This document shows, in pieces, positions 7,055-15,221 of a DNA stretch of 64,000 bases. A program made the translations under genes and the position numbers. Numbering within the stretch: position 1 is the stretch's first letter; every line of letters begins with the position of its first letter. The notes beneath the pieces were generated by a model, which saw nothing but the letters and a program-made list of their open reading frames with translations, searched no databases and was not told where the DNA came from. The DNA is from Prauserella salsuginis (GTDB lineage Bacteria; Actinomycetota; Actinomycetes; Mycobacteriales; Pseudonocardiaceae), in contig NZ_JANBBF010000008.1 in assembly GCF_024648885.1 (NCBI RefSeq), positions 558,001-622,000 on the forward strand, given 5' to 3'.

Positions 7055-8388
7055 ACTCGCCTGCGCGGCCCGGCGTACCCGAACAGGTAGCCGGCGACCT
7101 TGCGCATCTGCACCTCCTCGGATCCCTCGGTGATGCGGTACCGCCGATGGTGGCGGTAGATGTGCTCGAACGGCAGGTGCCGCGTGTAGCCGAGGCCGCC
7201 GTGCACCTGCATCGCCCGGTCGGCGGCCTCGCACACGAGTCGGTTTGCCCGGTAGTTGCACATCGACACCTTGTCGCTGATCTCGCCGGCAGGCATCCGG
7301 TCGAGCTGCCACGCGGTCTTGTGGACCAGCGTGCGCACCAGTTCGGCGTCGGTCTCCAGTTCGACGAGCGGCCACTGGATCGCCTGCCGGGACGCGAGCG
7401 GCGCGCCGAACGCGACCCGTTCCCGCGCGTAGGCGACGCTGGCCTCGATGCAGTACCGGGCGGCGCCGACACTGGAGGCGGCCTGCCGGATGCGGTTCTC
7501 GTGCACGAAGTGCTGCGCCAGCGCGAGCCCCTGGCCGACCTCACCGAACACCGCGTCCTCGGGAACCCACACGTCGCGGAGCGTCACCTCGGCATGGTCG
7601 GTGGGCATGGTGAACGTCCACCAGTGGAAGTCGACCGAGAAGCCCGGCGTGTCCGTGGGGACGATGAAGGCCGTGATGCCCTCGGGCGAACCGTTCTCAC
7701 CGGACGTCCGCGCGAAGATCACGTCGTGGGTCGCGGTGTGCAGGCCGGTGTTGAACCGCTTCCGTCCGTTCAGGATCCATCCCCCACCGGCTACGCCCTC
7801 ATTGGTGGGGGGACCCCCAACCCCACCGGCTACGCCCTCATTGGTGGGGGGACCCCCAACCCCACCGGCTGCGCGGACCGCCGTCGTCTCGAGCCAGGTG
7901 GCGTCGCTGCCGTGGTCCGGTTCGGTCAGGCCGAACGCCATCCGCGTCCCGCCGGTGACGACCGATTCGACGAACCGCTCCCGCTGCATCTCGGTACCGA
8001 ACTCCAGCAGCAGGTGCACCAGTGGGAAGTTCCCCACGACCGAGGCTTCGTTCTGCAGATCGTTATGCAGGCCCAGACCGGTGGCCGCGAGGTGCTCCCT
8101 GATGACGGCCATGTCCAGAGTGGACCCGCCGCTGCCGCCCGCCTCCTCCGGCAGGCCGTAGCGGAGCCAACCGGCCCTGTCGGCGCGGTGGGCGGCCTCG
8201 GCCAGCAGTTCCTCCCACTCGGGGTTGGGCGTCCCGCCACCGGCCAGATCGGTGCGGGCGAACTCACGGCGGTGATCGAAGAAGCGCTCGTTGTCGTCGC
8301 TGTGCTGCAGGGGCGCGATCTCCGTGGCGATGAACTCGTCGAGCTCGCCCAGAAGACGGTGCAGTCGCTCGGGCAACGCGAAATCCAA
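7051..8388 (-). CDS. acyl-CoA dehydrogenase (ACAD10/11-like) with inserted 13-residue repeat
   Basis: This 445-residue flavoprotein oxidises an acyl-CoA to the 2-enoyl-CoA. Recognisable parts are the N-terminal helical domain, GLTEPDHGSDATWLETTA in the FAD/substrate loop, LNGRKRFNTG, and the C-terminal QVHGGLGYTRHLPFEHIYR and ITEGSEEVQ. The TTG at 8388 is preceded by GAAGGAG five bases away, better than the upstream ATG of the longer frame. Unusually, between WLETTAVRA and GGWILNG it carries two and a third copies of GGVGGPPTNEGVA, encoded by a 39-bp tandem repeat, in a normally short surface loop. It is overlapped by the APH-like kinase, a pairing known from ACAD10/11-type pathways. Confidence 0.92.
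   Translation of the reverse strand: MDFALPERLHRLLGELDEFIATEIAPLQHSDDNERFFDHRREFARTDLAGGGTPNPEWEELLAEAAHRADRAGWLRYGLPEEAGGSGGSTLDMAVIREHLAATGLGLHNDLQNEASVVGNFPLVHLLLEFGTEMQRERFVESVVTGGTRMAFGLTEPDHGSDATWLETTAVRAAGGVGGPPTNEGVAGGVGGPPTNEGVAGGGWILNGRKRFNTGLHTATHDVIFARTSGENGSPEGITAFIVPTDTPGFSVDFHWWTFTMPTDHAEVTLRDVWVPEDAVFGEVGQGLALAQHFVHENRIRQAASSVGAARYCIEASVAYARERVAFGAPLASRQAIQWPLVELETDAELVRTLVHKTAWQLDRMPAGEISDKVSMCNYRANRLVCEAADRAMQVHGGLGYTRHLPFEHIYRHHRRYRITEGSEEVQMRKVAGYLFGYAGPRRRV
7782..7876. repeat. 39-bp in-frame tandem repeat inside the acyl-CoA dehydrogenase gene
   Basis: Two identical 39-bp units (7782-7820 and 7821-7859) are followed by a partial third (7860 to about 7876). The unit contains the self-complementary core GGGGGGACCCCC and is a multiple of three, so the reading frame stays open and codes for a Gly/Pro-rich 13-mer. 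It resembles small palindromic elements tolerated in coding sequence, but I cannot identify it with a named family. Confidence 0.9.
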
Positions 8389-8536
8389 TGGGGCTCCTTC
8401 GTATCCTCGGTGCCCGAGCGGCTCGGGAGCCGGGGGCGGTTCGTGTCGTCGGTGCCGGGGCGGCCGGTGCCCCGGTGCGAGCAGCCGCACCAAGGCGGCA
8501 CGGGCAGGGCGAGCGGGTTGCCCGATTCCGCCGCGA

Positions 8537-9424
8537 TCAGGCCGGGTCGGTGAAGGTGGGCGGGCGCGAGGACTGCTTCGCCCGCACGGCCTCGACCTGA
8601 TTGGGGCTGCCGATGAGCCGGCCGATCGCGGCCTGTTCGGCGGCGAACCCCTCGGCCAGACCGGTGCGGCCCGCCAGATTCACCAGGTACTTGGCGTCGC
8701 GGACGGCATCGGGACTCTGCTCGGCGATCTCGCCGGCCAGTGCATGCGCCGCCGCGAGCGGATCGTCCTCGGTGCGGGTGACCAGGCCGAGCCGCGCTGC
8801 TTCCGCGGCCTCGACGACACGGCCGGTCAGCGTCAGCTCCATCGCCACGTCCCGGCCGACCAGCTCCGGCAGCACCTGGGTACCGGTCATGTCCGGCACG
8901 AGCGCCCAGGCGATCTCCATGACCGAGAGCCGCGTGTCCGGAGCGGCCAGGCGGATGTCCGCGCCCAGCGCGATCTGCAGGCCGCCGCCATAGGCGTGCC
9001 CGTGGAGTGCGGCGATCACGGGGACGGCGAGTTCGGTCCACACGTGGGCCGCCTGCTGGCCGAGTGACCGTGCCGGGCCGTCGGTGGACCGGGCCTCGTC
9101 GGGCCGCGTGTGCTCGCCGGTGGTCATCGCCTCGAACGCGGCGACGTCGAGGCCCGCACAGAACGACCGGCCATTGCCGGACAGCACGACCACGCGCACC
9201 GCGGGATCGGCCCGCAGCCGTTCACCCACCTGCACCAGGCCGGTGAACATCGCCGGGTCGAGTGCGTTGCGCTTGTCCGGCCGGTCGAGGCGAACGTCGG
9301 CGATCCCGTCGCGCACCGTGTACGACACTCGCGCCGCAGCCGCCGGATCATCGGCAGCGGCGCCGGCCGGTGACGCGTCGTGGGAAGCCCCGCCGTGGGC
9401 CGTCGAATCGCCACCCACCGTCAC
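8537..9424 (-). CDS. enoyl-CoA hydratase/isomerase family protein
   Basis: The 295-residue crotonase has about 40 leading Ala/Gly/Asp-rich residues before the fold begins (VSYTVRDGIADVRLDRPDKRNALD). The oxyanion-hole motifs are SGNGRSFCAGLD and HGHAYGGGLQIALGADI. The first catalytic Glu of true hydratases (GGGxEL) is replaced by Gln (GGGLQI), while the second acidic position (VMEIAWALVPDMTGTQ) is kept, so hydratase activity is uncertain. The GTG at 9424 forms a GTGA overlap with the preceding crotonase; another GTG six bases on is possible. It is part of the minus-strand acyl-CoA catabolic operon. Confidence 0.88.
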   Translation of the reverse strand: MTVGGDSTAHGGASHDASPAGAAADDPAAAARVSYTVRDGIADVRLDRPDKRNALDPAMFTGLVQVGERLRADPAVRVVVLSGNGRSFCAGLDVAAFEAMTTGEHTRPDEARSTDGPARSLGQQAAHVWTELAVPVIAALHGHAYGGGLQIALGADIRLAAPDTRLSVMEIAWALVPDMTGTQVLPELVGRDVAMELTLTGRVVEAAEAARLGLVTRTEDDPLAAAHALAGEIAEQSPDAVRDAKYLVNLAGRTGLAEGFAAEQAAIGRLIGSPNQVEAVRAKQSSRPPTFTDPA

Positions 9425-10203
9425 GGACCTCCCCATTCGCCGGTGAACTCGGGTTCGGTCTTGTTCCGGAACGCCTCGAACGCCGCGCGCGCATCGGTCG
9501 TGCCGAAGTTGACAGCCTGAGCGCGGGCCTCGCTCTCCAGTGCCTCCCGGAGTGTCGCGTCGGCGCCCTCGTTCAGCAGCGCCTTCGTCTGGGCGAGCGC
9601 GACGGGCGGGCCCGCGGCCAGCGTGGCCGCCGTCTCGGCGACGAACGCCGCCAGCTCGCCCGCGGGCTTGACCCACGTCACGAGACCGAGCCGCTCGGCC
9701 TCGTCGGCGCCGACGAAGTCAGCCAGCAACGCGATGCGTTTCGCCTGTTGCAGACCGACGAGCTTGGGCAGCAGCCACGAGCCGCCGAAGTCGAGGGACA
9801 GTCCGCGTTTGGCGAAGATCTGACTGAATCGCGCGCGGTCGGAGGCCGCGACCAGGTCGCAGCCGAGCGCCAGGTTCCAGCCCGCGCCGACGGCGACGCC
9901 GTCCACCTGCGCGATCGTCGGCGTATCCAGTTCGTGCAGCGTGATCGCCGTGCGGTTGACCAGGTGCATGCGCTGCAGCGGATGCAGTCCCGACTCCACC
10001 GACAGGTCGGCCCCGGCGCAGAAGTCGCCGCCAGCCCCGGTGAGCACGATCACCCGGGTCCGCTCGTCCGCGTCGGCCTCCCGCAACCGTTCGGCGAGCA
10101 ACGGCCACGTATGGGTGTCGATCGCGTTCTTGCGGTGCGGGCGGTTCAGCGTGATCGTCGTGACGGCGTCGCTGCGGGACACCAGTACGGTCGGTTCGTC
10201 CAC
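9421..10203 (-). CDS. enoyl-CoA hydratase/isomerase family protein
   Basis: This 260-residue crotonase begins MDEPTVLVSRSDAVTTITLN from a GTG at 10203 with AAAGGGA upstream. It has NRPHRKNAID, the oxyanion motif TGAGGDFCAGADLS, and DGVAVGAGWNLALGCDLV followed by GLSLDFGGSWLLPKLVG. Neither hydratase glutamate is present at its usual place; the GLxxDxGxSxxLP pattern is that of PaaG-like isomerases and related crotonases. A double-bond isomerase role is therefore more likely than hydration, but this is inference. It overlaps the next crotonase gene by 4 bp. Confidence 0.9.
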   Translation of the reverse strand: MDEPTVLVSRSDAVTTITLNRPHRKNAIDTHTWPLLAERLREADADERTRVIVLTGAGGDFCAGADLSVESGLHPLQRMHLVNRTAITLHELDTPTIAQVDGVAVGAGWNLALGCDLVAASDRARFSQIFAKRGLSLDFGGSWLLPKLVGLQQAKRIALLADFVGADEAERLGLVTWVKPAGELAAFVAETAATLAAGPPVALAQTKALLNEGADATLREALESEARAQAVNFGTTDARAAFEAFRNKTEPEFTGEWGGP

Positions 10204-10277
10204 GGATTCCCTTTCGGTCCTGGATACTGCGGTGCGGACCGGCCGCCACTCTGCCGTGGGCGGCTCGGCCGCCGGTC

Positions 10278-11372
10278 TCAGATGGACAGTGCGTCGGCCA
10301 GCCGCGCCCGGTGTTCGGCCGGGGTGCCCAGTAGCAGCTCGGACGTCTTGGCGCGCTTGTAGTACAGGTGCGCGTCGTGTTCCCACGTGTAGCCGATCCC
10401 GCCGTGCAGTTGCAGGCCGGACGCCGCGGTGTCGAACGCGGCCGGGCCGAGCACGACCTGAGCCAGCGCCGCCGCCTCGGGCAGCGCCGCCGGATCGTGA
10501 TCCGCGGTCCACGCCGCGTGCCACAGCACCGCTTCGGCCTGTTCACACGAGGCGTACAGGTCGGCGCACGCGTGTTTGACGGCCTGCTGCGAGCCGATGG
10601 GCCTGCCGAACTGCACCCGCACCTTCGCGTACTCGACCGTGTCGTCGAGCACCCGCCGCATCCCGCCGAGCTGTTCCGCGGCGAGGGCCACGGCGGCGCG
10701 CTGCCACACCGCCTCCAGCACCCCGGCGGGATCCGCGCACGGCACGTACCGCGCCGACGTCCGCGCGAACTCGGCCCGCGCCATCCGCCGTGTCGGGTCG
10801 AGCGTGCGCGAGGGGCGCCACGACACGGCTCCGCCGTCGACGACGAACCAACCGTGGTCGGCGTACACGAGGACGTGGTCGGCGAACGGACCGTCGACGA
10901 CGAACGCCGCTTCCCCGGCGAGCCTCCAGTGGCCGCCGTCCCGCGCCGCCTGCACGCTGTCGGCCGCCGAGCCCCACCGGCCGCCCGCGTCGGCCACGGC
11001 CACCGCGACGGTCTGCTGTCCCGCTGCGATCTCCGGCAACAGGTCCTCGGCCAGTGTGTCGTCACCCAGTGCGATCGCCGCGTCGGTCGCCAGCACCGCG
11101 GAGGCCAGGTACGGCACCGGCGCCAGCGCGGCGCCCAGTTCGGCCAGTACGACGCAGCGGTCGACGTGCCCGGCACCCGCGCCGCCGGCGGCCTCGGGCA
11201 CGAGCAACCCGGTCACGCCGAGCTCCGCCAGCTGTGTCCACAGTCGACGGTCGATACCGGCACCGTCGTCGGCCATGACCTCCCGGACCCGCTGCGGCGG
11301 GCAGTGGTCGGCCAGCAGGGCACGGACGCTGTCGGCCAGCCTGCGTTGTTCCTCGTCGAGTATCAGCCGCAT
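10278..11372 (-). CDS. acyl-CoA dehydrogenase, small (beta-type) subunit-like
   Basis: The 364-residue protein has the acyl-CoA dehydrogenase fold: an N-terminal helical part (LILDEEQRRLADSVRALLADHCP), a weakly conserved middle domain and a clear C-terminal domain (VRVQFGRPIGSQQAVKHACADLY, LQLHGGIGYTWEHDAHLYYKRA). The middle lacks the usual TExxxGSD loop, as in the degenerate partner of heterodimeric actinobacterial FadE pairs. The upstream acyl-CoA dehydrogenase is only 7 bp away and is the more canonical one. I infer that the two form an alpha2beta2 FadE as described for mycobacterial sterol side-chain dehydrogenases. Confidence 0.9.
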   Translation of the reverse strand: MRLILDEEQRRLADSVRALLADHCPPQRVREVMADDGAGIDRRLWTQLAELGVTGLLVPEAAGGAGAGHVDRCVVLAELGAALAPVPYLASAVLATDAAIALGDDTLAEDLLPEIAAGQQTVAVAVADAGGRWGSAADSVQAARDGGHWRLAGEAAFVVDGPFADHVLVYADHGWFVVDGGAVSWRPSRTLDPTRRMARAEFARTSARYVPCADPAGVLEAVWQRAAVALAAEQLGGMRRVLDDTVEYAKVRVQFGRPIGSQQAVKHACADLYASCEQAEAVLWHAAWTADHDPAALPEAAALAQVVLGPAAFDTAASGLQLHGGIGYTWEHDAHLYYKRAKTSELLLGTPAEHRARLADALSI

Positions 11373-11379
11373 CGCCGTG

Positions 11380-12669
11380 TCACCTCGCCTGGGTACCGAC
11401 GCGCAGCTCGCGGAACGGCACGTCGCGGTCGACCTGGGGTTCCTTCGGCAGCCCCAGCACACGGTCACCGATGATGCCGCGCTGGATCTGGTTGGTGCCG
11501 CCCGCGATACTCGAGGCGGGCGTCGCGTTGATCGCCAGCGCGAGCGCGTCGCCGGACGGATCGCCGGGCTCCCACGCGATCGCGCGGGGGCCGACCACCA
11601 GACCCGCCACCCGCACCGCCTGCCACAGCACCTGCGCACCCGCGAGCTTCGCCACCGACCCGCGGGCGCCCGGCGCGAGACCGGCGTCGCTCTGCTGCCG
11701 CAGCCGGGCGTTCAGCAGCGCCAACTTCCGCTCAGCGGCGTAGAGCTCCGCGAGTTCGCCGCGAACGACCGGATCGCCGGCCACTCCGCGTGCGCGCGCC
11801 TCGTCGCGCAGACTGTCGAACGTCATCGGGTCGTAGCGGCGCCGCACCGAACCGCCGATCGACACGCGCTCGTGCCCGAGCATCGTCACGGCCGCGGCCC
11901 ACCCGGCGTCGACCTCACCGATCACCGCGTCGGCCGGGATCCGCACGTCGTCGAAGTACACCTCGTTGAACGGTGCCGAGCCCGTCATGTCCCGCAACGG
12001 CCGCACGGTCACGCCGGGGGCGTGCATGTCGACGACGAACATCGTCAACCCCCGGTGTTTGGCCTCGTCCGGATTCGTGCGTGCCAGCAGGGCGCCGAAG
12101 TCGGCGTACTGCGCACCCGAGGTCCAGACCTTCTGGCCGGTCACGACCCAGTCGCCGGAACCGTCGCGGACGGCACGGGTCTGCAGGCTCGCCACGTCCG
12201 ACCCGGCGCCGGGCTCGGAGAACAGCTGGCACCAGATCTCCTCACCGCGCAGCAACGGCGGCAGATACCGCACCTTCTGCTCGTGCGTGCCGAGGTCGAC
12301 CAGGGTCGGCCCGCACATGCCCATGCTGATCAGGAACACGCCCGTCGGCAGGTCGTAGGCCGCCGCTTCCTCCTGGAAGATCTGCAGTTCGGCCGCCGTC
12401 AACCCCTGTCCGCCGTACTCGGCGGGCCAGGTCAGCCCCGCCAAGCCGGCGTCGAAGAGCGCCGCCTGGAACCGTTTGGCCGCCGCGAGCTGCTGCTCGG
12501 TCGGCGCACTCTCGCTGGCCTCGGGCACGTGATCGTCACCGCCCGGCGCGTGCTCGGCCAGCCAGCCGCGGACCCGCTCGCGGAACGCTGTCCCCCGCTG
12601 CCCCGTCCCCGAGTGCCCTGTCCCCTGCTGCCCTGTCATCGACGGTCCTGCCTTCGACGTCTCTGCCAT
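11380..12669 (-). CDS. acyl-CoA dehydrogenase, canonical subunit
   Basis: The 429-residue protein carries GLTWPAEYGGQGLTAAEL, QLFSEPGAGSDVASLQTRAV (FAD and substrate loop), WVVTGQKVWTSGAQYADFG and a C-terminal AINATPASSIAGGTNQIQRGIIGDRVLGLP. Its N-terminus is low-complexity (GQQGTGHSGTGQRGT); a start at the internal ATG at 12639 is equally possible. It is the active-looking half of a FadE pair with the gene at 10278-11372. It oxidises an acyl-CoA at C2-C3, and the substrate chain is unknown. Confidence 0.92.
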   Translation of the reverse strand: MAETSKAGPSMTGQQGTGHSGTGQRGTAFRERVRGWLAEHAPGGDDHVPEASESAPTEQQLAAAKRFQAALFDAGLAGLTWPAEYGGQGLTAAELQIFQEEAAAYDLPTGVFLISMGMCGPTLVDLGTHEQKVRYLPPLLRGEEIWCQLFSEPGAGSDVASLQTRAVRDGSGDWVVTGQKVWTSGAQYADFGALLARTNPDEAKHRGLTMFVVDMHAPGVTVRPLRDMTGSAPFNEVYFDDVRIPADAVIGEVDAGWAAAVTMLGHERVSIGGSVRRRYDPMTFDSLRDEARARGVAGDPVVRGELAELYAAERKLALLNARLRQQSDAGLAPGARGSVAKLAGAQVLWQAVRVAGLVVGPRAIAWEPGDPSGDALALAINATPASSIAGGTNQIQRGIIGDRVLGLPKEPQVDRDVPFRELRVGTQAR

Positions 12670-12718
12670 CCCCGTCCCCGTGGTGCCCCGCCCTGCCGGC
12701 CCCGTCGCCCGCGCCCGG

Positions 12719-14254
12719 TCATCCCGCGACCGCGTAGCGCGCCGTGAGCTTGTGTTTGACCAGTTTGCCGGTGGGGGTGCGTGGTAGTTCGTCGACGAAG
12801 TCGACCGTCTGCGGCGCCTTGTAGTGCGCGATCCGCTCCCGGACGTAGGCGAGCAGTTCGTCGGCGAGCTCCGGCCCGGCGTCCACTGTGGACGATGGCT
12901 GCACGACCGCCTTCACCTGCTGCCCCATCTCCTCGTCCGGTACCCCGATGACGGCGACGTCGTAGACGGCGGGATGCAGCGTCAGCACGTCCTCGACCTC
13001 CTGCGGGTAGATGTTCACCCCACCCGAGATGATCATGAACGCCTTGCGGTCGGTGAGGTAGAGGTACCCCTCGGCGTCGACGTAGCCGACGTCGCCGCTC
13101 GTGGCCCAGTTCGGGTGGTCGGGATGCTGCGCGCCGCGGGTCTTGTCCGGCTCGTTGTGGTAGGTGAACGACACCTCGTCGCGTTCGAAGTAGACGGTGC
13201 CGATCTCCCCTGCGGGCAGCTCGGCGCCCTCGTCGTCGCAGATGCGGACGACGCCGAGTCCGGCGCGGCCGACCGATCCCGGACGTTCCAGCCATTCCTG
13301 CGGCGAGATGAACGTGATGCCGGCACCCTCGGTGGCGGCGTAGTACTCGTGGAGGATCGGTCCCCACCACTCGATCATCGCCTGCTTGACCTCGACCGGG
13401 CACGGCGCGGCGGCGTGGATCGCAACCCGGTGGCTGGACAGGTCGTACCGGCCGCGGGTCTCGTCGGGCAGTTTCAGCATGCGCACGAACATCGTCGGCA
13501 CCCACTGGCTGTGCGTCACGCCGTACGTCTCGATCGCCCGCAGTGCCGCCTCCGGCTCGAACCTCTCCATCATCACGAGCGTCCCGCCGACCGCGTGCAC
13601 GCACGCGCCGTACCGCAGCGGCGCCGCGTGGTACACCGGCGCGGGCGAGAGATAGGTGATGGTGTCGTCGAAGCCGTACATCAGTTGCACCAACGGCAGC
13701 AGCGGATTCCCCGGCTCGTCGATCTGCCGTTCGGGCAGGGTCACCTTGATGCCCTTCGGCCTGCCCGTCGTGCCCGACGAGTAGAGCAGGTCCGCACCCG
13801 CGGGCTGGTCGTCCGGCCGGGTGGGCGAGGCGGCGGCCAGCACGGCGTCGTAGTCGTCGTAGCCCGCCACGGCTCCGTCGTAGGCCAGCCGCAGGGGCAC
13901 GTCGACCCGCTCGGCCACCTGCGCGGGCAGCTGCCCCAGCGGGGCCGACACGACGAGTGCCTTCGCCCCGGAATCGGACACGATGTAGGCGATCTCGTCG
14001 GCGGTGAGGTGGCTGTTGACGGCGGTGATGTAGAGACCGGAGCGCACGGCGGCCCAGTACACCTCGTAGGCGCGGAGCGAATTGTCACTGAGCAGCGCGA
14101 CGGTGTCGCCGCTGCGGAATCCGGCAGCACGCAAGGCATTCGCCAGCCGGATCGAGCGGTCGTCGAGTTCGGCGTAGGTCAGGCGATCCCCGGAACCCGC
14201 CATGATCACGGCCGGCTTGTCCGGTTGGGTTGCGGCGAAGGTACCCGGATACAT
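12719..14254 (-). CDS. acyl-CoA synthetase (AMP-forming)
   Basis: The 511-residue ligase of the ANL superfamily activates a carboxylic acid to its CoA thioester using ATP. It shows the P-loop [15 protein letters not shown] near 180, the A5 motif YYAATEGAG, the hinge region [23 protein letters not shown] and the C-terminal catalytic lysine motif [13 protein letters not shown]. The ATG at 14254 has GAGGAGGAG upstream. It is the first gene of the minus-strand operon running to 5702, and lies divergent to a TetR gene that probably controls the operon. Confidence 0.95.
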   Translation of the reverse strand: MYPGTFAATQPDKPAVIMAGSGDRLTYAELDDRSIRLANALRAAGFRSGDTVALLSDNSLRAYEVYWAAVRSGLYITAVNSHLTADEIAYIVSDSGAKALVVSAPLGQLPAQVAERVDVPLRLAYDGAVAGYDDYDAVLAAASPTRPDDQPAGADLLYSSGTTGRPKGIKVTLPERQIDEPGNPLLPLVQLMYGFDDTITYLSPAPVYHAAPLRYGACVHAVGGTLVMMERFEPEAALRAIETYGVTHSQWVPTMFVRMLKLPDETRGRYDLSSHRVAIHAAAPCPVEVKQAMIEWWGPILHEYYAATEGAGITFISPQEWLERPGSVGRAGLGVVRICDDEGAELPAGEIGTVYFERDEVSFTYHNEPDKTRGAQHPDHPNWATSGDVGYVDAEGYLYLTDRKAFMIISGGVNIYPQEVEDVLTLHPAVYDVAVIGVPDEEMGQQVKAVVQPSSTVDAGPELADELLAYVRERIAHYKAPQTVDFVDELPRTPTGKLVKHKLTARYAVAG

Positions 14255-14359
14255 GACGGCTCCTCCTCGAACCGAGACGTTGCCGTGAGCCTGCCCTGTG
14301 GCACCGGTAGCAGTCAATGCCGACTGTTCCGCGACGGCGAGGGGGCTTACGCTGCGAAC

Positions 14360-15115
14360 ATGACCGATCGCGCGCGCCCTCCGGATGGAGGAACGACCGA
14401 CGGCCCGGCACCCGCGGCGGCCTCCGGCCGCGGCACCGGATCGCTCGCGGCACGGCGCCGTCGCGAGGAACCGCGCCGCCGGGAGGAACCACGCAGCCGG
14501 GAAGAACGCAGCGCGGGCAGTCGTGAACTGATCCTCAACGCCGCGGTCGACTGTCTCGTCGACAGCGGTTACGCGGGTGCGTCCACACTCGCGATCCAGG
14601 CCAGGGCGGGCGTGTCGCGGGGACGGTTGCTGCACCATTTCCCCTCCCGCGACGGGCTGCTGGTGGCGGCGGCACAGCATCTGGCGAACCGCAGGCTCCG
14701 GGAGACCGAGATCCGCGTGTCCGACGCACTGGCGGGGCACCCCGACGGGCCGGAACGTGTCGACCGCTGTATCGAGCTGCTGTGGGCCACGTTCCACGAA
14801 CCGCACTTCTGGGCGGCGGTGGAACTGTGGGCCGCCGCGCGTACCAACGAGGCACTCGCGAGCGCGTTGCGTCCCGCCGAACGACAGCTGCGCGAGTCCA
14901 TCCGGGCGGTCACCGACCGGATCTGGGGCCCGTCGGTCCGCGAGCACCCGCGATACGACGAGCTGCGCGAACTGCTGTTCACCAGCATGCGCGGCGCCGC
15001 CCTGCCGTACGCCTTCGAATCCCGTGATCCGGCGACGGATCGTCACGTCGAGGTGTGGAAATCCGCCGCGCGGGCACTGCTGTACGGCGAACCAGGATTA
15101 ACTCGACTGCCTTGA
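14360..15115 (+). CDS. TetR/AcrR family transcriptional regulator
   Basis: The 251-residue protein has an extended Arg/Glu-rich leader ([19 protein letters not shown]) before the TetR helix-turn-helix ([45 protein letters not shown], about 56-103). Its C-terminal ligand domain contains [20 protein letters not shown]. It is transcribed away from the acyl-CoA synthetase operon, with about 105 bp between the starts, and is the likely repressor of that operon with an acyl-CoA as inducer. That role is inferred from position. Confidence 0.92.
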   Translation: MTDRARPPDGGTTDGPAPAAASGRGTGSLAARRRREEPRRREEPRSREERSAGSRELILNAAVDCLVDSGYAGASTLAIQARAGVSRGRLLHHFPSRDGLLVAAAQHLANRRLRETEIRVSDALAGHPDGPERVDRCIELLWATFHEPHFWAAVELWAAARTNEALASALRPAERQLRESIRAVTDRIWGPSVREHPRYDELRELLFTSMRGAALPYAFESRDPATDRHVEVWKSAARALLYGEPGLTRLP

Positions 15116-15221
15116 CCGCGAGCGGCACGGCGGGCGACTATGGCGCCGGTCACACGGCCCGACCGGCGACACCGTGGGTGGCCGCCGACGACGGCCACTC
15201 CCGAGGATGGCGAGGTCAACG

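Noticed and set aside
12824-14359. Long plus-strand leader of the TetR frame
   Set aside because: It is antisense to the acyl-CoA synthetase; the real TetR start is the ATG at 14360.
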